From NCBI GenBank assembly GCA_964398985.1, contig CAYNOS010000008.1, forward strand, positions 1 to 64,000: 64,000 bases of DNA. Reading direction: 5' to 3'. Shown piece after piece: positions 25,612 to 34,003 of this stretch (positions within the stretch are counted from its first letter, which is position 1; every line of letters begins with the position of its first letter). The DNA comes from CAYMRL01 sp964398985 (lineage in GTDB: Bacteria; Deinococcota; Deinococci; Deinococcales; Trueperaceae). The position numbers were made by a program, and so were the translations under genes. The notes under the pieces are model-generated. The model did not search any database, was not told the DNA's origin, and saw nothing but the letters and a program-made list of their open reading frames with translations.

Positions 25612-26775
25612 ATGACCGCCTCCCTATCTCGTCCGACTGCCTTCTGGCGGCGCGCCGTGCTGGCCTGTTTCCTGCTGGCGGCGACCTTCCATTTCGCTCT
25701 CGCCCAGCCGGATCCCGGCGGCGCCGGCGTTGTCGGCGGCGCGCAGCTCGAGTTCGGGCCTGACAGCGCTCCCGCGGTGGCCGACGCCGCGGTGAGCGAC
25801 TGGCTGGCCCAGGGACGTGTCGGGCTCGATGACCTGTCATCGCTCGACGCCGAGGAGCTGTGCCGCGTCCTGCCCGGCCTGGTCTCCAATCTGCCGCCGC
25901 CGGCCGGCACCGAAGTGCGGCTCGACGACCGCTTGGAACAGGAGACCGGCGATCCCGAGGTGCGGGTGTTCACCTACGCGGCCGTGCGACCTGGCGACCA
26001 ACTCGACGTCGTCGAGGTGCGCACGCGGCTCACCGCTGACGGCTGGCAGGCCGAACGCGTCGGCTTTCGCTCGCTGACGGAGCTTTCCGGCGTGCGCGCC
26101 TGGCTGCAGACGCCGGCAGCAGCGTGGCTGTTCGTGGGCCTGACGTTGCTCGTGGTGCTGGCGCTGTTCAACCCGGCCTCGCTGCTCAGGCGTGGCCTGG
26201 CCGCGTCCGCTCGCGCGCTGCGAGAGCACCGGCGCCTGGTCGTCGGCACGCTCATCGGCCTCTACGCCGTCTTCGCTCTAGGCGCCCTCAGCGGCTCACA
26301 GCTTCCCGAGAGCTGCGACGCGGCGATCTACGAGGTGCTCGACACGGCGATCACCAGCCTCGGCGCCACCGCCGCCTACGGCTCCGGCGACGTAGCGCGC
26401 GCGGCGGTGACGACTTTCTATCAGAACTTCCTGGTCGTCACGGTCTCGGTGACCTTCACGCTGGGGCTGCTGTTCGGGCTGCCGGCGTACCTGTTCGCCG
26501 GCTTCTCGTTCTTCGTGCAGGGCATCCCGTTCGGGCTGCTGGCAGGTGGCGGGCTCGCGGAGTTCCTGGTGCTCGGGGTGCTGCTGGCCCTCGAGCTGAC
26601 CGCCTACTTCCTGGTCGTCGCCGGCGGGGGCATGCTGCTCGCCAGCGTCTGGCGTGGTGGCCTGGGAGCCTACGCGGTCGGGGTGAGGAAGCTCGCAGCG
26701 ATGCTCCCGGTGGCGCTGCTCCTGCTCCTGATCGGGGCCTGGTACGAGGCGACGGTGCTCATCCTCGGGATGTGA
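25612..26775 (+). CDS. Secretory-signal membrane protein, SpoIIM-like C-terminal domain
   Basis: A 387-residue protein. A signal sequence (AVLACFLLAATFHFALA) leads to an extracytoplasmic domain of about 130 residues that I do not recognise. One membrane span follows near residue 170 (AWLFVGLTLLVVLALF), then a C-terminal block of four to five spans with the pattern of the stage II sporulation protein M family (FYQNFLVVTVSVTFTLGLLF). SpoIIM-like proteins are widespread in non-sporulating bacteria with unknown roles. The 3-prime end overlaps the convergent gene by 17 bases. Confidence 0.65.
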   Translation: MTASLSRPTAFWRRAVLACFLLAATFHFALAQPDPGGAGVVGGAQLEFGPDSAPAVADAAVSDWLAQGRVGLDDLSSLDAEELCRVLPGLVSNLPPPAGTEVRLDDRLEQETGDPEVRVFTYAAVRPGDQLDVVEVRTRLTADGWQAERVGFRSLTELSGVRAWLQTPAAAWLFVGLTLLVVLALFNPASLLRRGLAASARALREHRRLVVGTLIGLYAVFALGALSGSQLPESCDAAIYEVLDTAITSLGATAAYGSGDVARAAVTTFYQNFLVVTVSVTFTLGLLFGLPAYLFAGFSFFVQGIPFGLLAGGGLAEFLVLGVLLALELTAYFLVVAGGGMLLASVWRGGLGAYAVGVRKLAAMLPVALLLLLIGAWYEATVLILGM

Positions 26776-27655
26776 CCTGTGACGACCACAAGGATCTGAC
26801 GGCCGGGGCGATGTCGAGGATGGAGCGTGCCTCGGCGAACGCCGGAGCTCCGGCGCCCAGCACCAGCAGCGGTACCGCGTTGGTCGTGTGCGACTTGGTC
26901 GAGAGGTCCTCGAGGTTGCCGTGATCCGAGGTGATCACCAGCGTGACTTCGCCCAGGGAGTCGGCCAGCGCCGCCACGAACGCATCGAGCCGCTGGAGCA
27001 GGCGCGCCGCCTCGCGCATGTCGCGTGCGTGGCCGAGCGAGTCGGTCAGCCACACGTCGAGCACGGTGAGGGTCACGCCGCGCGCCAGACCGATCAGCGC
27101 CTCGGCGCTCGCGGCCGGATCGGTGCCGGCGTAGCCCAGCGTCTCGAAGTAGCTCCCGGCCAGATCCACGGCCACCGCCTCGCCGCGCTCGTAGTAGGCC
27201 ATGTCGCGTTGCGGAACGCCGGCGGCGACGGCGGCGGCGGCCATCGCGTTGCGCCTCAGGCGGCGGCCGCGAGCGTGCTCGAAGTAGCCCGGCGGGTAGG
27301 CGTTGGCGAGGGCGGCGCCGCCCGCGGCCTCGGCGTCGTGGAACAACGTGCCCTCCGCCAGCGCGGAGAGCAGCGTCGGACCCGGCCACGGCCCGTAGTG
27401 ACCGTCCATCAGGTCGGCGGCGTTCCTGCCGGTCAACAAGGCGGTTTGCCCGGTCGCCGACTGCGGCAGGCCGCCGTGGCCGAGGCTGGCGTCGAGGGGA
27501 CCGAACACGAAGCCGTCGGTGACGAGCGGCCTCGCACCGGACACCAGCGGCCCTCCCACGAGGGCCTCCACGGCCGCGAGACGGGCGGCGGCGAACGGGT
27601 TGACGTCCGGGTCGTCCTCACCCAGCCCGACGCCGTCGAGGAACAAGAAGATCAC
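26759..27655 (-). CDS. Alkaline phosphatase superfamily metalloenzyme
   Basis: A 298-residue protein with the two-metal scaffold shared by phosphopentomutase, cofactor-independent phosphoglycerate mutase and alkaline phosphatase: VIFLFLDGVGLGE at the N-terminus, the nucleophile region SATGQTALLTGRNA, LDVWLTDSLGH, and VITSDHGNLED. The exact reaction is not evident. The start is uncertain: GTG 27655 begins immediately before the conserved strand; open sequence continues upstream into trpS. It follows trpS by about 50 bases and probably shares its transcript. Confidence 0.75.
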   Translation of the reverse strand: MIFLFLDGVGLGEDDPDVNPFAAARLAAVEALVGGPLVSGARPLVTDGFVFGPLDASLGHGGLPQSATGQTALLTGRNAADLMDGHYGPWPGPTLLSALAEGTLFHDAEAAGGAALANAYPPGYFEHARGRRLRRNAMAAAAVAAGVPQRDMAYYERGEAVAVDLAGSYFETLGYAGTDPAASAEALIGLARGVTLTVLDVWLTDSLGHARDMREAARLLQRLDAFVAALADSLGEVTLVITSDHGNLEDLSTKSHTTNAVPLLVLGAGAPAFAEARSILDIAPAVRSLWSSQVTSRG

Positions 27656-27707
27656 CGGCTGCGGCTTGCCGTTGCCGCTACCTTCGAAGACGCGCGCGCC
27701 GGGCGCG

Positions 27708-28715
27708 TCAGCCAACCCCCAGCGCCTCCTTGGCGCGTCCCAGCGTCCTGCCCGCGATGGCACGTGCCCGCTGCGCTCCGTCCTCGAGGATGCCGTCGAG
27801 CCTGGCCGTGTCCGCGATGAGGTCGCGGTAGCGCTCCTGCAAGGGCGCCAGCGAAGCGCCAACGACCTCGACCAGAGCGCGCTTGAGCGCTCCGTAGCCG
27901 GCGCCTTCGAACTCCGCCTCGAGGTCGCTCATGGTCCGGCCGGAGAGCACCTGGAAGATCGTGAGCAGGTTGCGGACGCCGGGCGAGGCGTGCTCGAAAC
28001 GGACCTCGCGCTCGGAGTCGGTGACCGCCGACATGATGCTCTTCTTCAAGGTCTTGGGGTCGTCGAGGAGGTTGATCGCGTGGCCGGGGCGTTGGGCCTC
28101 GATGCTCTTGGACATCTTGACGGTCGGATCGTCGAGGCCCATCAGGCGCGCCCCGACCTTCGGCACCTCGGCCTTCGGCAGCACGAACACCTCGCCGAAG
28201 AGGTTGTTGAAGCGCACCGCGATGTCGCGCGTCAACTCGATGTGCTGGACCTGATCCTCGCCGACCGGCACGACGTCGGTGTCGTACAGCAGGATGTCGG
28301 CCGCCTGCAGCACCGGGTAGACCAGGAGGCCCGTGCCGACGCTCTCGCGACCCTCTGACTTCGACTTGAACTGGGTCATCCGGTAGAGCCAGCCGAGCGG
28401 CGTCGCGCAGTTGAGGAGCCAGGTGAGCTCGGTATGCGCGGGCACGTCGGACTGGACGAAGACGATGCTCTTCTCCGGGTCGATGCCGGCGGCCAGGTAC
28501 AGCGCCGCGACGCTGCGCGACTGCTGCCTGAGAGCCTTGGGGTCCACCGCTTCGGGAATCGTGAGCGCGTGCAGATCGACGACGCAGAAGACGTTGTCGC
28601 GCTCGTCTTGGCGCTTCGCCCACTGCGAGAGCGCCCCGACGTAGGTGCCGAGGTGAAGCACCCCCGTCGGCTGCACGCCGGAGAACACTCGCGTCTTGGT
28701 CGGTGCTGAGGTCAT
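27708..28715 (-). CDS. trpS: Tryptophanyl-tRNA synthetase
   Basis: Class I aminoacyl-tRNA synthetase charging tRNA-Trp. The 335 residues show VFSGVQPTGVLHLGTYVGA (HIGH-like motif), the Trp pocket segment GLLVYPVLQAADILLYDTD, VGEDQVQHIELTRD and VKMSKS. ATG 28715 follows TATACT by 8 bases; an in-frame TTG at 28724 lies right at the -10 box and is unlikely. Confidence 0.96.
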   Translation of the reverse strand: MTSAPTKTRVFSGVQPTGVLHLGTYVGALSQWAKRQDERDNVFCVVDLHALTIPEAVDPKALRQQSRSVAALYLAAGIDPEKSIVFVQSDVPAHTELTWLLNCATPLGWLYRMTQFKSKSEGRESVGTGLLVYPVLQAADILLYDTDVVPVGEDQVQHIELTRDIAVRFNNLFGEVFVLPKAEVPKVGARLMGLDDPTVKMSKSIEAQRPGHAINLLDDPKTLKKSIMSAVTDSEREVRFEHASPGVRNLLTIFQVLSGRTMSDLEAEFEGAGYGALKRALVEVVGASLAPLQERYRDLIADTARLDGILEDGAQRARAIAGRTLGRAKEALGVG

Positions 28716-28723
28716 GACTCGCA

Positions 28724-28729
28724 AGTATA
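28724..28729 (-). promoter_or_regulatory. -10 box of trpS (leaderless)
   Basis: TATACT, 8 bases before ATG 28715; close to the sigma-70 consensus. Confidence 0.6.
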
Positions 28730-28754
28730 TGCGCGCCGCGTGCTACGCCACCGA

Positions 28755-30302
28755 CTACTCAGGTCGCAGCACCCGCAGCGTCAACGCGTCGACGCTCACC
28801 ACGCCGGTCGCCGCTCGAAACGTCTCGGAGGTGAGGACGTCGGTCGCGGCGCTCACGCCCAATGCCGTGAGGTCGAGCTCGGCAGCCCGCGCGGCCAGGT
28901 TGGCGACCACGAACAGCGTCTCGCCTCCGCCGTCACGCCGCACCACCAACAGCGACCGCGGCTCGACCGACACGGCCTCGGCGTGCGGGCCGTAGAGTGC
29001 CGGGTGGAGGCGTCGCAGCGCGATGAGGCGCCGGTAGGTCCACAACAGCGAGACCGGGTCCGCGAGCTGCTCGGCGACGCTCACGCCTGCGATGGCGTCG
29101 CCCGAGGGCGTCCAGGGATCACCGTCCGTGAACCCGTAGCCGGGAGCCTGCGCGTCCCAGCGCATCGCGGTGCGCTGCGGCACGTCGCCGCTGCCGGGCC
29201 CGTCGACCATGCCGATCTCCTCGCCGTAGTAGAGGAACGGCGTTCCTGGCATCGTCAGCAGCAGCGCCGCCGCCAGCTTGAGGCGCCGTTCGTCCCTGCG
29301 CGGCAGCGACAACTGGGTGGCGTGACGCGTCTGGTCGTGGTTCGAGAGGAAGGTGCCGCGCCAGGCGCCGGAGGGATAGAGCGCCTGCTCCTGATCGAGC
29401 GTGAACGCGAGGTCGGAAGCCGAGCGCGAGTGGATGGCCGCGAGAAGCTGGTTCCACAGCGGGTAGTTGAACGACATGTCGAGCCCGGCTTCCCGGTGGT
29501 AGCGCGCGATCGCCGGCATCTCCGTCCAGGTCTCTCCCACGAACAGCGCCTCCGGGGCGTAGCGCTTGACCGCGGCGATGAAGTCGGACACCCAGCGGTA
29601 GTTCTCTGGTGCATTGGCGGTTTGGCCGCTGGCCGACTCGATCACGTGCTGGATCGCGTCGACGCGGAAGCCGTCCACCCCCAACTCCAACCAGGAGCGC
29701 GCGATCTGCACGAACTCCTCGAAGACCGCCGGGTTGCGGTGGTTCAGGTCGGGCATGCTGGAGTTGAACAGGCCGAGGTAGTAGGAGTCCTCCGACCGGT
29801 GCCACGCGTTGCCCCCGTAGTTGCCTCGCCACGCGGGAGGCTCATCGTCCCAGACGTAGTAGTCACGGTATACGGGGTCACCGTCCAGCGCGGCTTTGAA
29901 CCACCTGTGCGCCGACGACGAGTGGTTCGGCACGAAGTCGAGGATCACGCGGATGCCGAGCGCATGGGCTTCGGCCAGCAACGCCCGGAAGTCCTCCAGC
30001 GTCCCGAACTCGGGGTTGATGTCCAGATAGTCGCTGACGTCGTAGCCGTGGTAGCTCGGGCTCGGGTGAATCGGCGTCAGCCAGATGCCGGTGACGCCAA
30101 GCTCGGCCAGGTAGCCGAGACGCCGCCTGACGCCCTCGAGGTCGCCAACGCCATCGCCATCGGTGTCCTGGAAGCTGCGAACGAAGACCTCGTACCACAC
30201 GCCTTGCTCAGGCGGCAGCAGCCGCCTGGGCGTCTCCTGGGCGGCGGCATGGTCGCTCAAGAAGGACACGGACAGCAACAGCATGAGGCAGATTCGTCTC
30301 AC
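28755..30302 (-). CDS. Secreted alpha-amylase/alpha-glucosidase family protein (GH13)
   Basis: A 515-residue glycoside hydrolase with a signal peptide (MLLLSVSFLSDHAAAQ). The GH13 regions are intact: DFVPNH near residue 120, GFRVDAIQH near 213 (nucleophile Asp), FVGETW near 255 (acid/base Glu) and FLSNHDQ near 321. DTDGDGVGDLEG at the N-terminus is a typical calcium or substrate loop of oligo-1,6-glucosidase-like enzymes. Its GTG overlaps the stop of the M23 peptidase gene (GTGA), making it the last gene of an hpt-M23-amylase operon. Linkage specificity cannot be assigned. Confidence 0.9.
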   Translation of the reverse strand: MRRICLMLLLSVSFLSDHAAAQETPRRLLPPEQGVWYEVFVRSFQDTDGDGVGDLEGVRRRLGYLAELGVTGIWLTPIHPSPSYHGYDVSDYLDINPEFGTLEDFRALLAEAHALGIRVILDFVPNHSSSAHRWFKAALDGDPVYRDYYVWDDEPPAWRGNYGGNAWHRSEDSYYLGLFNSSMPDLNHRNPAVFEEFVQIARSWLELGVDGFRVDAIQHVIESASGQTANAPENYRWVSDFIAAVKRYAPEALFVGETWTEMPAIARYHREAGLDMSFNYPLWNQLLAAIHSRSASDLAFTLDQEQALYPSGAWRGTFLSNHDQTRHATQLSLPRRDERRLKLAAALLLTMPGTPFLYYGEEIGMVDGPGSGDVPQRTAMRWDAQAPGYGFTDGDPWTPSGDAIAGVSVAEQLADPVSLLWTYRRLIALRRLHPALYGPHAEAVSVEPRSLLVVRRDGGGETLFVVANLAARAAELDLTALGVSAATDVLTSETFRAATGVVSVDALTLRVLRPE

Positions 30303-31513
30303 GGGAAACTCCGGTCGACCCAAGCCAACGGGCTGCTGGGGTCCCCGTGCACGCGCATCTCCCAGTGCAGATGCGGACCGGTCGACAGGCCGGTCGAACC
30401 GACCTCGCCGATGATCTCCCCCCGCGCGACGCGCTGCCCCGGCTCGACCGCCACGCTCGACAGGTGGAAGTAGTGGCTGGCGATACCGGCCCCGTGGTCG
30501 ATCATCACCCAGCCGCCCTTGATCGGGTAGGAGCCGGCGACCAGCACCCTGCCGCTGTTGGTGGCCGCCACCGGGGTGCCGGCCGGCGCCGCGAGATCGA
30601 GCCCGTTGTGGAAGGACACGGGGCCGCCGACGACGTAGCGGCGCGCGTCCGCGAAGCCGGAGGTGAAGACGCCGCCGATCGGCATCTGGAACGGCTCCAG
30701 CCAGTCGGGGTCGGGGCTCATGAGTGCGGTCGCGGCGGCCCACGTGGCTGCCTCCAGCTCGCGCCCCTCCGGGGTGATCACTGCCAGGACCTCGTTGGAG
30801 ATCCTCAGCTGCTCGACGGTGACCGGCAGCGGGTCTAGCACGACGTCCTGCCATGCCCGCGCGACGCGCCCGAACTCGTCGACGACCTCGGCTTCCAGGA
30901 GGAGCTCGGTGCGTTCCACCGTCAGCGGAGTGGCCGCCACCGCCTCGACGCCGGCGGTAACGCTCGGTCCGGTCTCCTCCTCGCCAGAGCGGCTGCGCGC
31001 GGACAGCTCCATCACCGGCAGTTCGTTGCCGGCCAGCACCACCCGGCTGCTCACGACGGCCGCGGTGGCCTCGTCGTCGAGACCCGGCGGCGGCGCCCAG
31101 CTCAGACGCATCCCTAGGGGATCGCCCGCGAGGAGTTGCGGGGCGGCGGACAGCACCACCTGGGGAGCGACCACCCCGGTGAGCACGAAGCTCGCGCTGG
31201 TCGCATTGCCGGCGCCGTCCTCGGCATGGATGGCGACCAGCTGCCGGCCGCCGGCCACTGCGAGCGCGAAGGTGTGGTCCTGGGCAATGGCGGCGAACTC
31301 GTCCCCGGCGTAGCTGACCGTGTAGCTGACCGGCTCGTCCGCGCTCAGGAACAACTCGAAGGCGGTTCCGTCAGGCAGGCGCCCACCGGCGGGGGTCTCG
31401 AAGTAGACCTGCGGCGGGGTGGTGTCGCGCAGCGCCTCGGAGACCGCCAGGCCCGCCAACCCCGCGCTCAGCGCCAGCAGCAGTCCGAGGCCCAGGCGGC
31501 GCCGTGGTCTCAC
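30299..31513 (-). CDS. M23 family metallopeptidase (LytM-like), membrane-anchored or secreted
   Basis: A 404-residue envelope protein. An N-terminal hydrophobic segment (LGLGLLLALSAGLAGLAV) anchors or exports it, then Ig/Fn3-like beta regions occupy roughly residues 30-270. The C-terminal M23 domain has intact zinc ligands: HNGLDLAAPAGTPV (HxxxD) near residue 301 and GPHLHWEM (HxH) near 381. It probably cleaves peptidoglycan cross-links. Start and stop overlap hpt and the amylase gene by four bases each, giving a tightly coupled operon. Confidence 0.9.
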   Translation of the reverse strand: MRPRRRLGLGLLLALSAGLAGLAVSEALRDTTPPQVYFETPAGGRLPDGTAFELFLSADEPVSYTVSYAGDEFAAIAQDHTFALAVAGGRQLVAIHAEDGAGNATSASFVLTGVVAPQVVLSAAPQLLAGDPLGMRLSWAPPPGLDDEATAAVVSSRVVLAGNELPVMELSARSRSGEEETGPSVTAGVEAVAATPLTVERTELLLEAEVVDEFGRVARAWQDVVLDPLPVTVEQLRISNEVLAVITPEGRELEAATWAAATALMSPDPDWLEPFQMPIGGVFTSGFADARRYVVGGPVSFHNGLDLAAPAGTPVAATNSGRVLVAGSYPIKGGWVMIDHGAGIASHYFHLSSVAVEPGQRVARGEIIGEVGSTGLSTGPHLHWEMRVHGDPSSPLAWVDRSFP

Positions 31514-32052
31514 GTGTCGGCTTGGCTCGTCACGAACGGCAGGTTGCGGTAGCGGTGATCGACGTCGAGGCCGTAGCCGTAGACGAAGGCATCATCGATC
31601 GTGAAGCCGAGGTAGTCGACGGGCACGTCGACCACGCGCCGAGAGGGCTTGGAAAGCAGGGCTGCCACCTGCAGCGAGGCGGGATCGTGAGCAGCGAGGT
31701 AGCCGAGCAGGTACTGCATGGTGAGACCGGTGTCGACGATGTCCTCGACGAGGATCACGCGCCGGCCGGTGATCGGGCGGTCGAGATCCTTGACCAGCTT
31801 CACCTGACCGCTCGTCTTGGTTTGGGAGCCGTAACTGGAGACCGACAGGAAGTCCACCGACAGCGGCAGGTCGATCGCCCTGACCAGGTCGGCCATGAAG
31901 ACGAAAGCTCCGTTGAGCACGCAGATCAGGTGCGGCTCACTGCCGGCGTGGTCGAACGTGATGGCCGCGCCGAGTTCGGCAACGCGCGCGCTGATGGCGG
32001 CCTCGGACAACTGGACGTGACCGTCGCCTGCAACGAAGGTGGCTGGTTTCAA
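31510..32052 (-). CDS. hpt: Hypoxanthine phosphoribosyltransferase
   Basis: Purine-salvage enzyme making IMP or GMP from base and PRPP. The 180 residues have ICVLNGAFVFMADLVR, SSYGSQTKTSGQVKLVKDLD and the PRPP-binding loop VILVEDIVDTGLTMQYL. TTG start preceded by an AGAGGT Shine-Dalgarno at 8-base spacing, not leaderless. Next to tilS or ftsH in many bacteria; here it heads an operon with two exported enzymes. Confidence 0.95.
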   Translation of the reverse strand: MKPATFVAGDGHVQLSEAAISARVAELGAAITFDHAGSEPHLICVLNGAFVFMADLVRAIDLPLSVDFLSVSSYGSQTKTSGQVKLVKDLDRPITGRRVILVEDIVDTGLTMQYLLGYLAAHDPASLQVAALLSKPSRRVVDVPVDYLGFTIDDAFVYGYGLDVDHRYRNLPFVTSQADT

Positions 32053-32097
32053 GCGGGTACCTCTTCCGTGCGCCGGCGCTGGCGTCCGGCGCCGGTC

Positions 32098-32802
32098 CTA
32101 CTTGGGAGTATATCCGAGGCCGGCGAGCTCTCTCTGGCTCAGCGCGCGCGACTGGCCGGGCGCCAGGCGGCCGAGCTCGACGCTCCCCACGCGCGTCCTC
32201 AACAGGCGGTCGATGTCGTAGCCGAGGGCCTTGAGCATGCGTCTGAGTTGGCGATTTCGCCCTTCGGTCAACACCACGACCGCGCCCCCCGGCGCCGGCC
32301 GCGCCGCGATCGCCTTGGCCGGTCCGTCCTCCAGTTCGACGCCTTTCATCAGGCGCGCCAACGCGGCCGGCGGCAACGTGCCCTGGCTCGACCAGATCCG
32401 GTACTCCTTCTCGTGTTGATAGCGCGGGTGAGTGAGGCGCAGCGTCAGGTCGCCGTCGGTCGTGAGCAGGATGAGCCCCTCCGAGTCGCGGTCGAGGCGC
32501 CCCACCGGGTGCAGCCCGGCGGTCTTGGGCACCAGGTCGAGCACCGTGGTGCGGCCGCGTTCGTCGGAGGCCGTGCAGACGACGCCGAGCGGCTTGTAGA
32601 GGGCGTACGTGACCTTCTCGGCTGCGACGGCTACGACCTTGCCGTCGACCCTCACCACCTGCCCCGCACCGGCACGCTGCCCGAGAGTGGCGCGAGCGCC
32701 ATCGACGGTGACCCTGCCGGCGAGTATCAGCTCCTCAGCCTTGCGGCGGCTGGCGATGCCGGCGTTCGCGATGATCTTCTGTAAGCGCTCGCCTTCGGCC
32801 AC
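32098..32802 (-). CDS. 23S/16S rRNA pseudouridine synthase, RsuA/RluB family
   Basis: A 234-residue enzyme that isomerises a specific rRNA uridine. N-terminal S4 RNA-binding domain (GERLQKIIANAGIASRRKAEEL), then the catalytic segment HPVGRLDRDSEGLILLT with the active-site Asp and the KEYRIW strand, and RNRQLRRMLKALGY. Start: an in-frame ATG at 32811 overlaps TATCAT, which sits 7 bases before GTG 32802, so the latter is taken. Whether it is RluB, RluE or RsuA cannot be decided. Confidence 0.93.
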   Translation of the reverse strand: MAEGERLQKIIANAGIASRRKAEELILAGRVTVDGARATLGQRAGAGQVVRVDGKVVAVAAEKVTYALYKPLGVVCTASDERGRTTVLDLVPKTAGLHPVGRLDRDSEGLILLTTDGDLTLRLTHPRYQHEKEYRIWSSQGTLPPAALARLMKGVELEDGPAKAIAARPAPGGAVVVLTEGRNRQLRRMLKALGYDIDRLLRTRVGSVELGRLAPGQSRALSQRELAGLGYTPK

Positions 32803-32809
32803 GCTCACC

Positions 32810-32815
32810 ATGATA
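32810..32815 (-). promoter_or_regulatory. -10 box of the pseudouridine synthase gene (leaderless)
   Basis: TATCAT, 7 bases before GTG 32802. It includes the AT of the rejected upstream ATG. Confidence 0.6.
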
Positions 32816-32858
32816 GGCGCGGAAGGCGATGAGGAGCCAGCACGTCGGCTCGACATGT

Positions 32859-32864
32859 TAGCTT
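32859..32864 (+). promoter_or_regulatory. -10 box of the M29 aminopeptidase gene (leaderless)
   Basis: TAGCTT, 7 bases before ATG 32872. The alternative reading TTAGCT one base upstream gives 8 bases. Confidence 0.55.
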
Positions 32865-32871
32865 CCGCGAC

Positions 32872-33960
32872 ATGATCCACCCCATCTTCGAACGTTACGC
32901 AGAGCTGCTGGTCGGCTACTGCACCGAAGTGCAGCCCGGCCAGCAGGTGATGCTGGCGGTCGACACCGCCGCCCTGCCCCTGGCTCGCGCCCTCTACCGC
33001 GAGGTGCTGACCGCCGGCGGCGAACCGCACCTGCGGCTGTCGTACCCGGAGCAGACCTCCGACTACCTCGAGTTGGTGTCAGACGGCGTGATCGACTCGC
33101 CGGCCACCTTCCAGCTGAGCGAGATGCAGGTCATGGACGCCTACATCCGCGTGTCGGCGACCGAGAACTCGCGCTTCCTGACCGGCGCGGACGGCGCGCA
33201 GCTGACGCGCATCGAGCGCCGCATGCACGGCGTCCAGCGCGAGCGCATCGACAACACGCGCTGGGTCGGCACCCTGTACCCCACCGCAGCCTCGGCCCAA
33301 GAAGCCGGCATGAGCACCGAAGCCTTCGAACGCTTCGTGTTCGCCGCGATGTTCCTGTACGACGAGGATCCAGCGGAACGGTGGCGCGAGCTCGGCAGGC
33401 AGCAACAGCGCTGGGTCGACCGCTTGGAGCGCGCCGACACCATCCACATCACCGGACCTGACACCGACCTCAAGTTGCGCGTGGCCGGCCGGACCTGGGC
33501 CAACTCCGACGGCAAGCGCAACATGCCCTCCGGGGAGGTCTTCACGGGTCCCATCGAGGACAGCGCCGAGGGCGTCATCCGCTTCCGGGTCCCCAGCTTC
33601 GTGCGCGGCGGCCTCGTCGAGGACGTGACCCTGCGCTTCGACCGCGGTCGGGTCGTCGAGGCCCGGGCGGCTCGCGGGCAGGAGATCCTCGACGCGATGC
33701 TGGTAGCCGACCGGGGTGCGCGTTACCTCGGTGAGATCGGCATCGGCACCAACCCTCACATCACGGTCCCCACGATGAAGACGCTGTTCGATGAGAAGAT
33801 CCTTGGCACCGTGCACCTCGCGCTCGGCTCCTCGTACCCGGCCACCGGCGGCACCAACGACAGCAGCATCCATTGGGACCTGATCTGCGACCTCAGGGAA
33901 GCCGGCGAGGTCAGCCTCGATGGTGAGGCGTTCCTCGCCGGCGGCAGGCTACTGCCCTAG
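32872..33960 (+). CDS. M29 family aminopeptidase (AmpT/AmpS type)
   Basis: A 362-residue cytoplasmic metallo-aminopeptidase of the thermophilic M29 family known from Thermus and Bacillus. Typical features are LLVGYCTEVQPGQQVMLAVD at the N-terminus, the ANSDGKRNMPSGEVFTGP loop, and the dimetal ligand region GEIGIGTNPHI, LGTVHLALG and SIHWDLICDLR. It would remove N-terminal residues from peptides during turnover. Stands alone, divergent from the pseudouridine synthase. Confidence 0.93.
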   Translation: MIHPIFERYAELLVGYCTEVQPGQQVMLAVDTAALPLARALYREVLTAGGEPHLRLSYPEQTSDYLELVSDGVIDSPATFQLSEMQVMDAYIRVSATENSRFLTGADGAQLTRIERRMHGVQRERIDNTRWVGTLYPTAASAQEAGMSTEAFERFVFAAMFLYDEDPAERWRELGRQQQRWVDRLERADTIHITGPDTDLKLRVAGRTWANSDGKRNMPSGEVFTGPIEDSAEGVIRFRVPSFVRGGLVEDVTLRFDRGRVVEARAARGQEILDAMLVADRGARYLGEIGIGTNPHITVPTMKTLFDEKILGTVHLALGSSYPATGGTNDSSIHWDLICDLREAGEVSLDGEAFLAGGRLLP

Positions 33961-34003
33961 AGCGCCGACAGCGTCAGGTCGCTCCTGCCTGCGCTTCCGC
34001 TTC

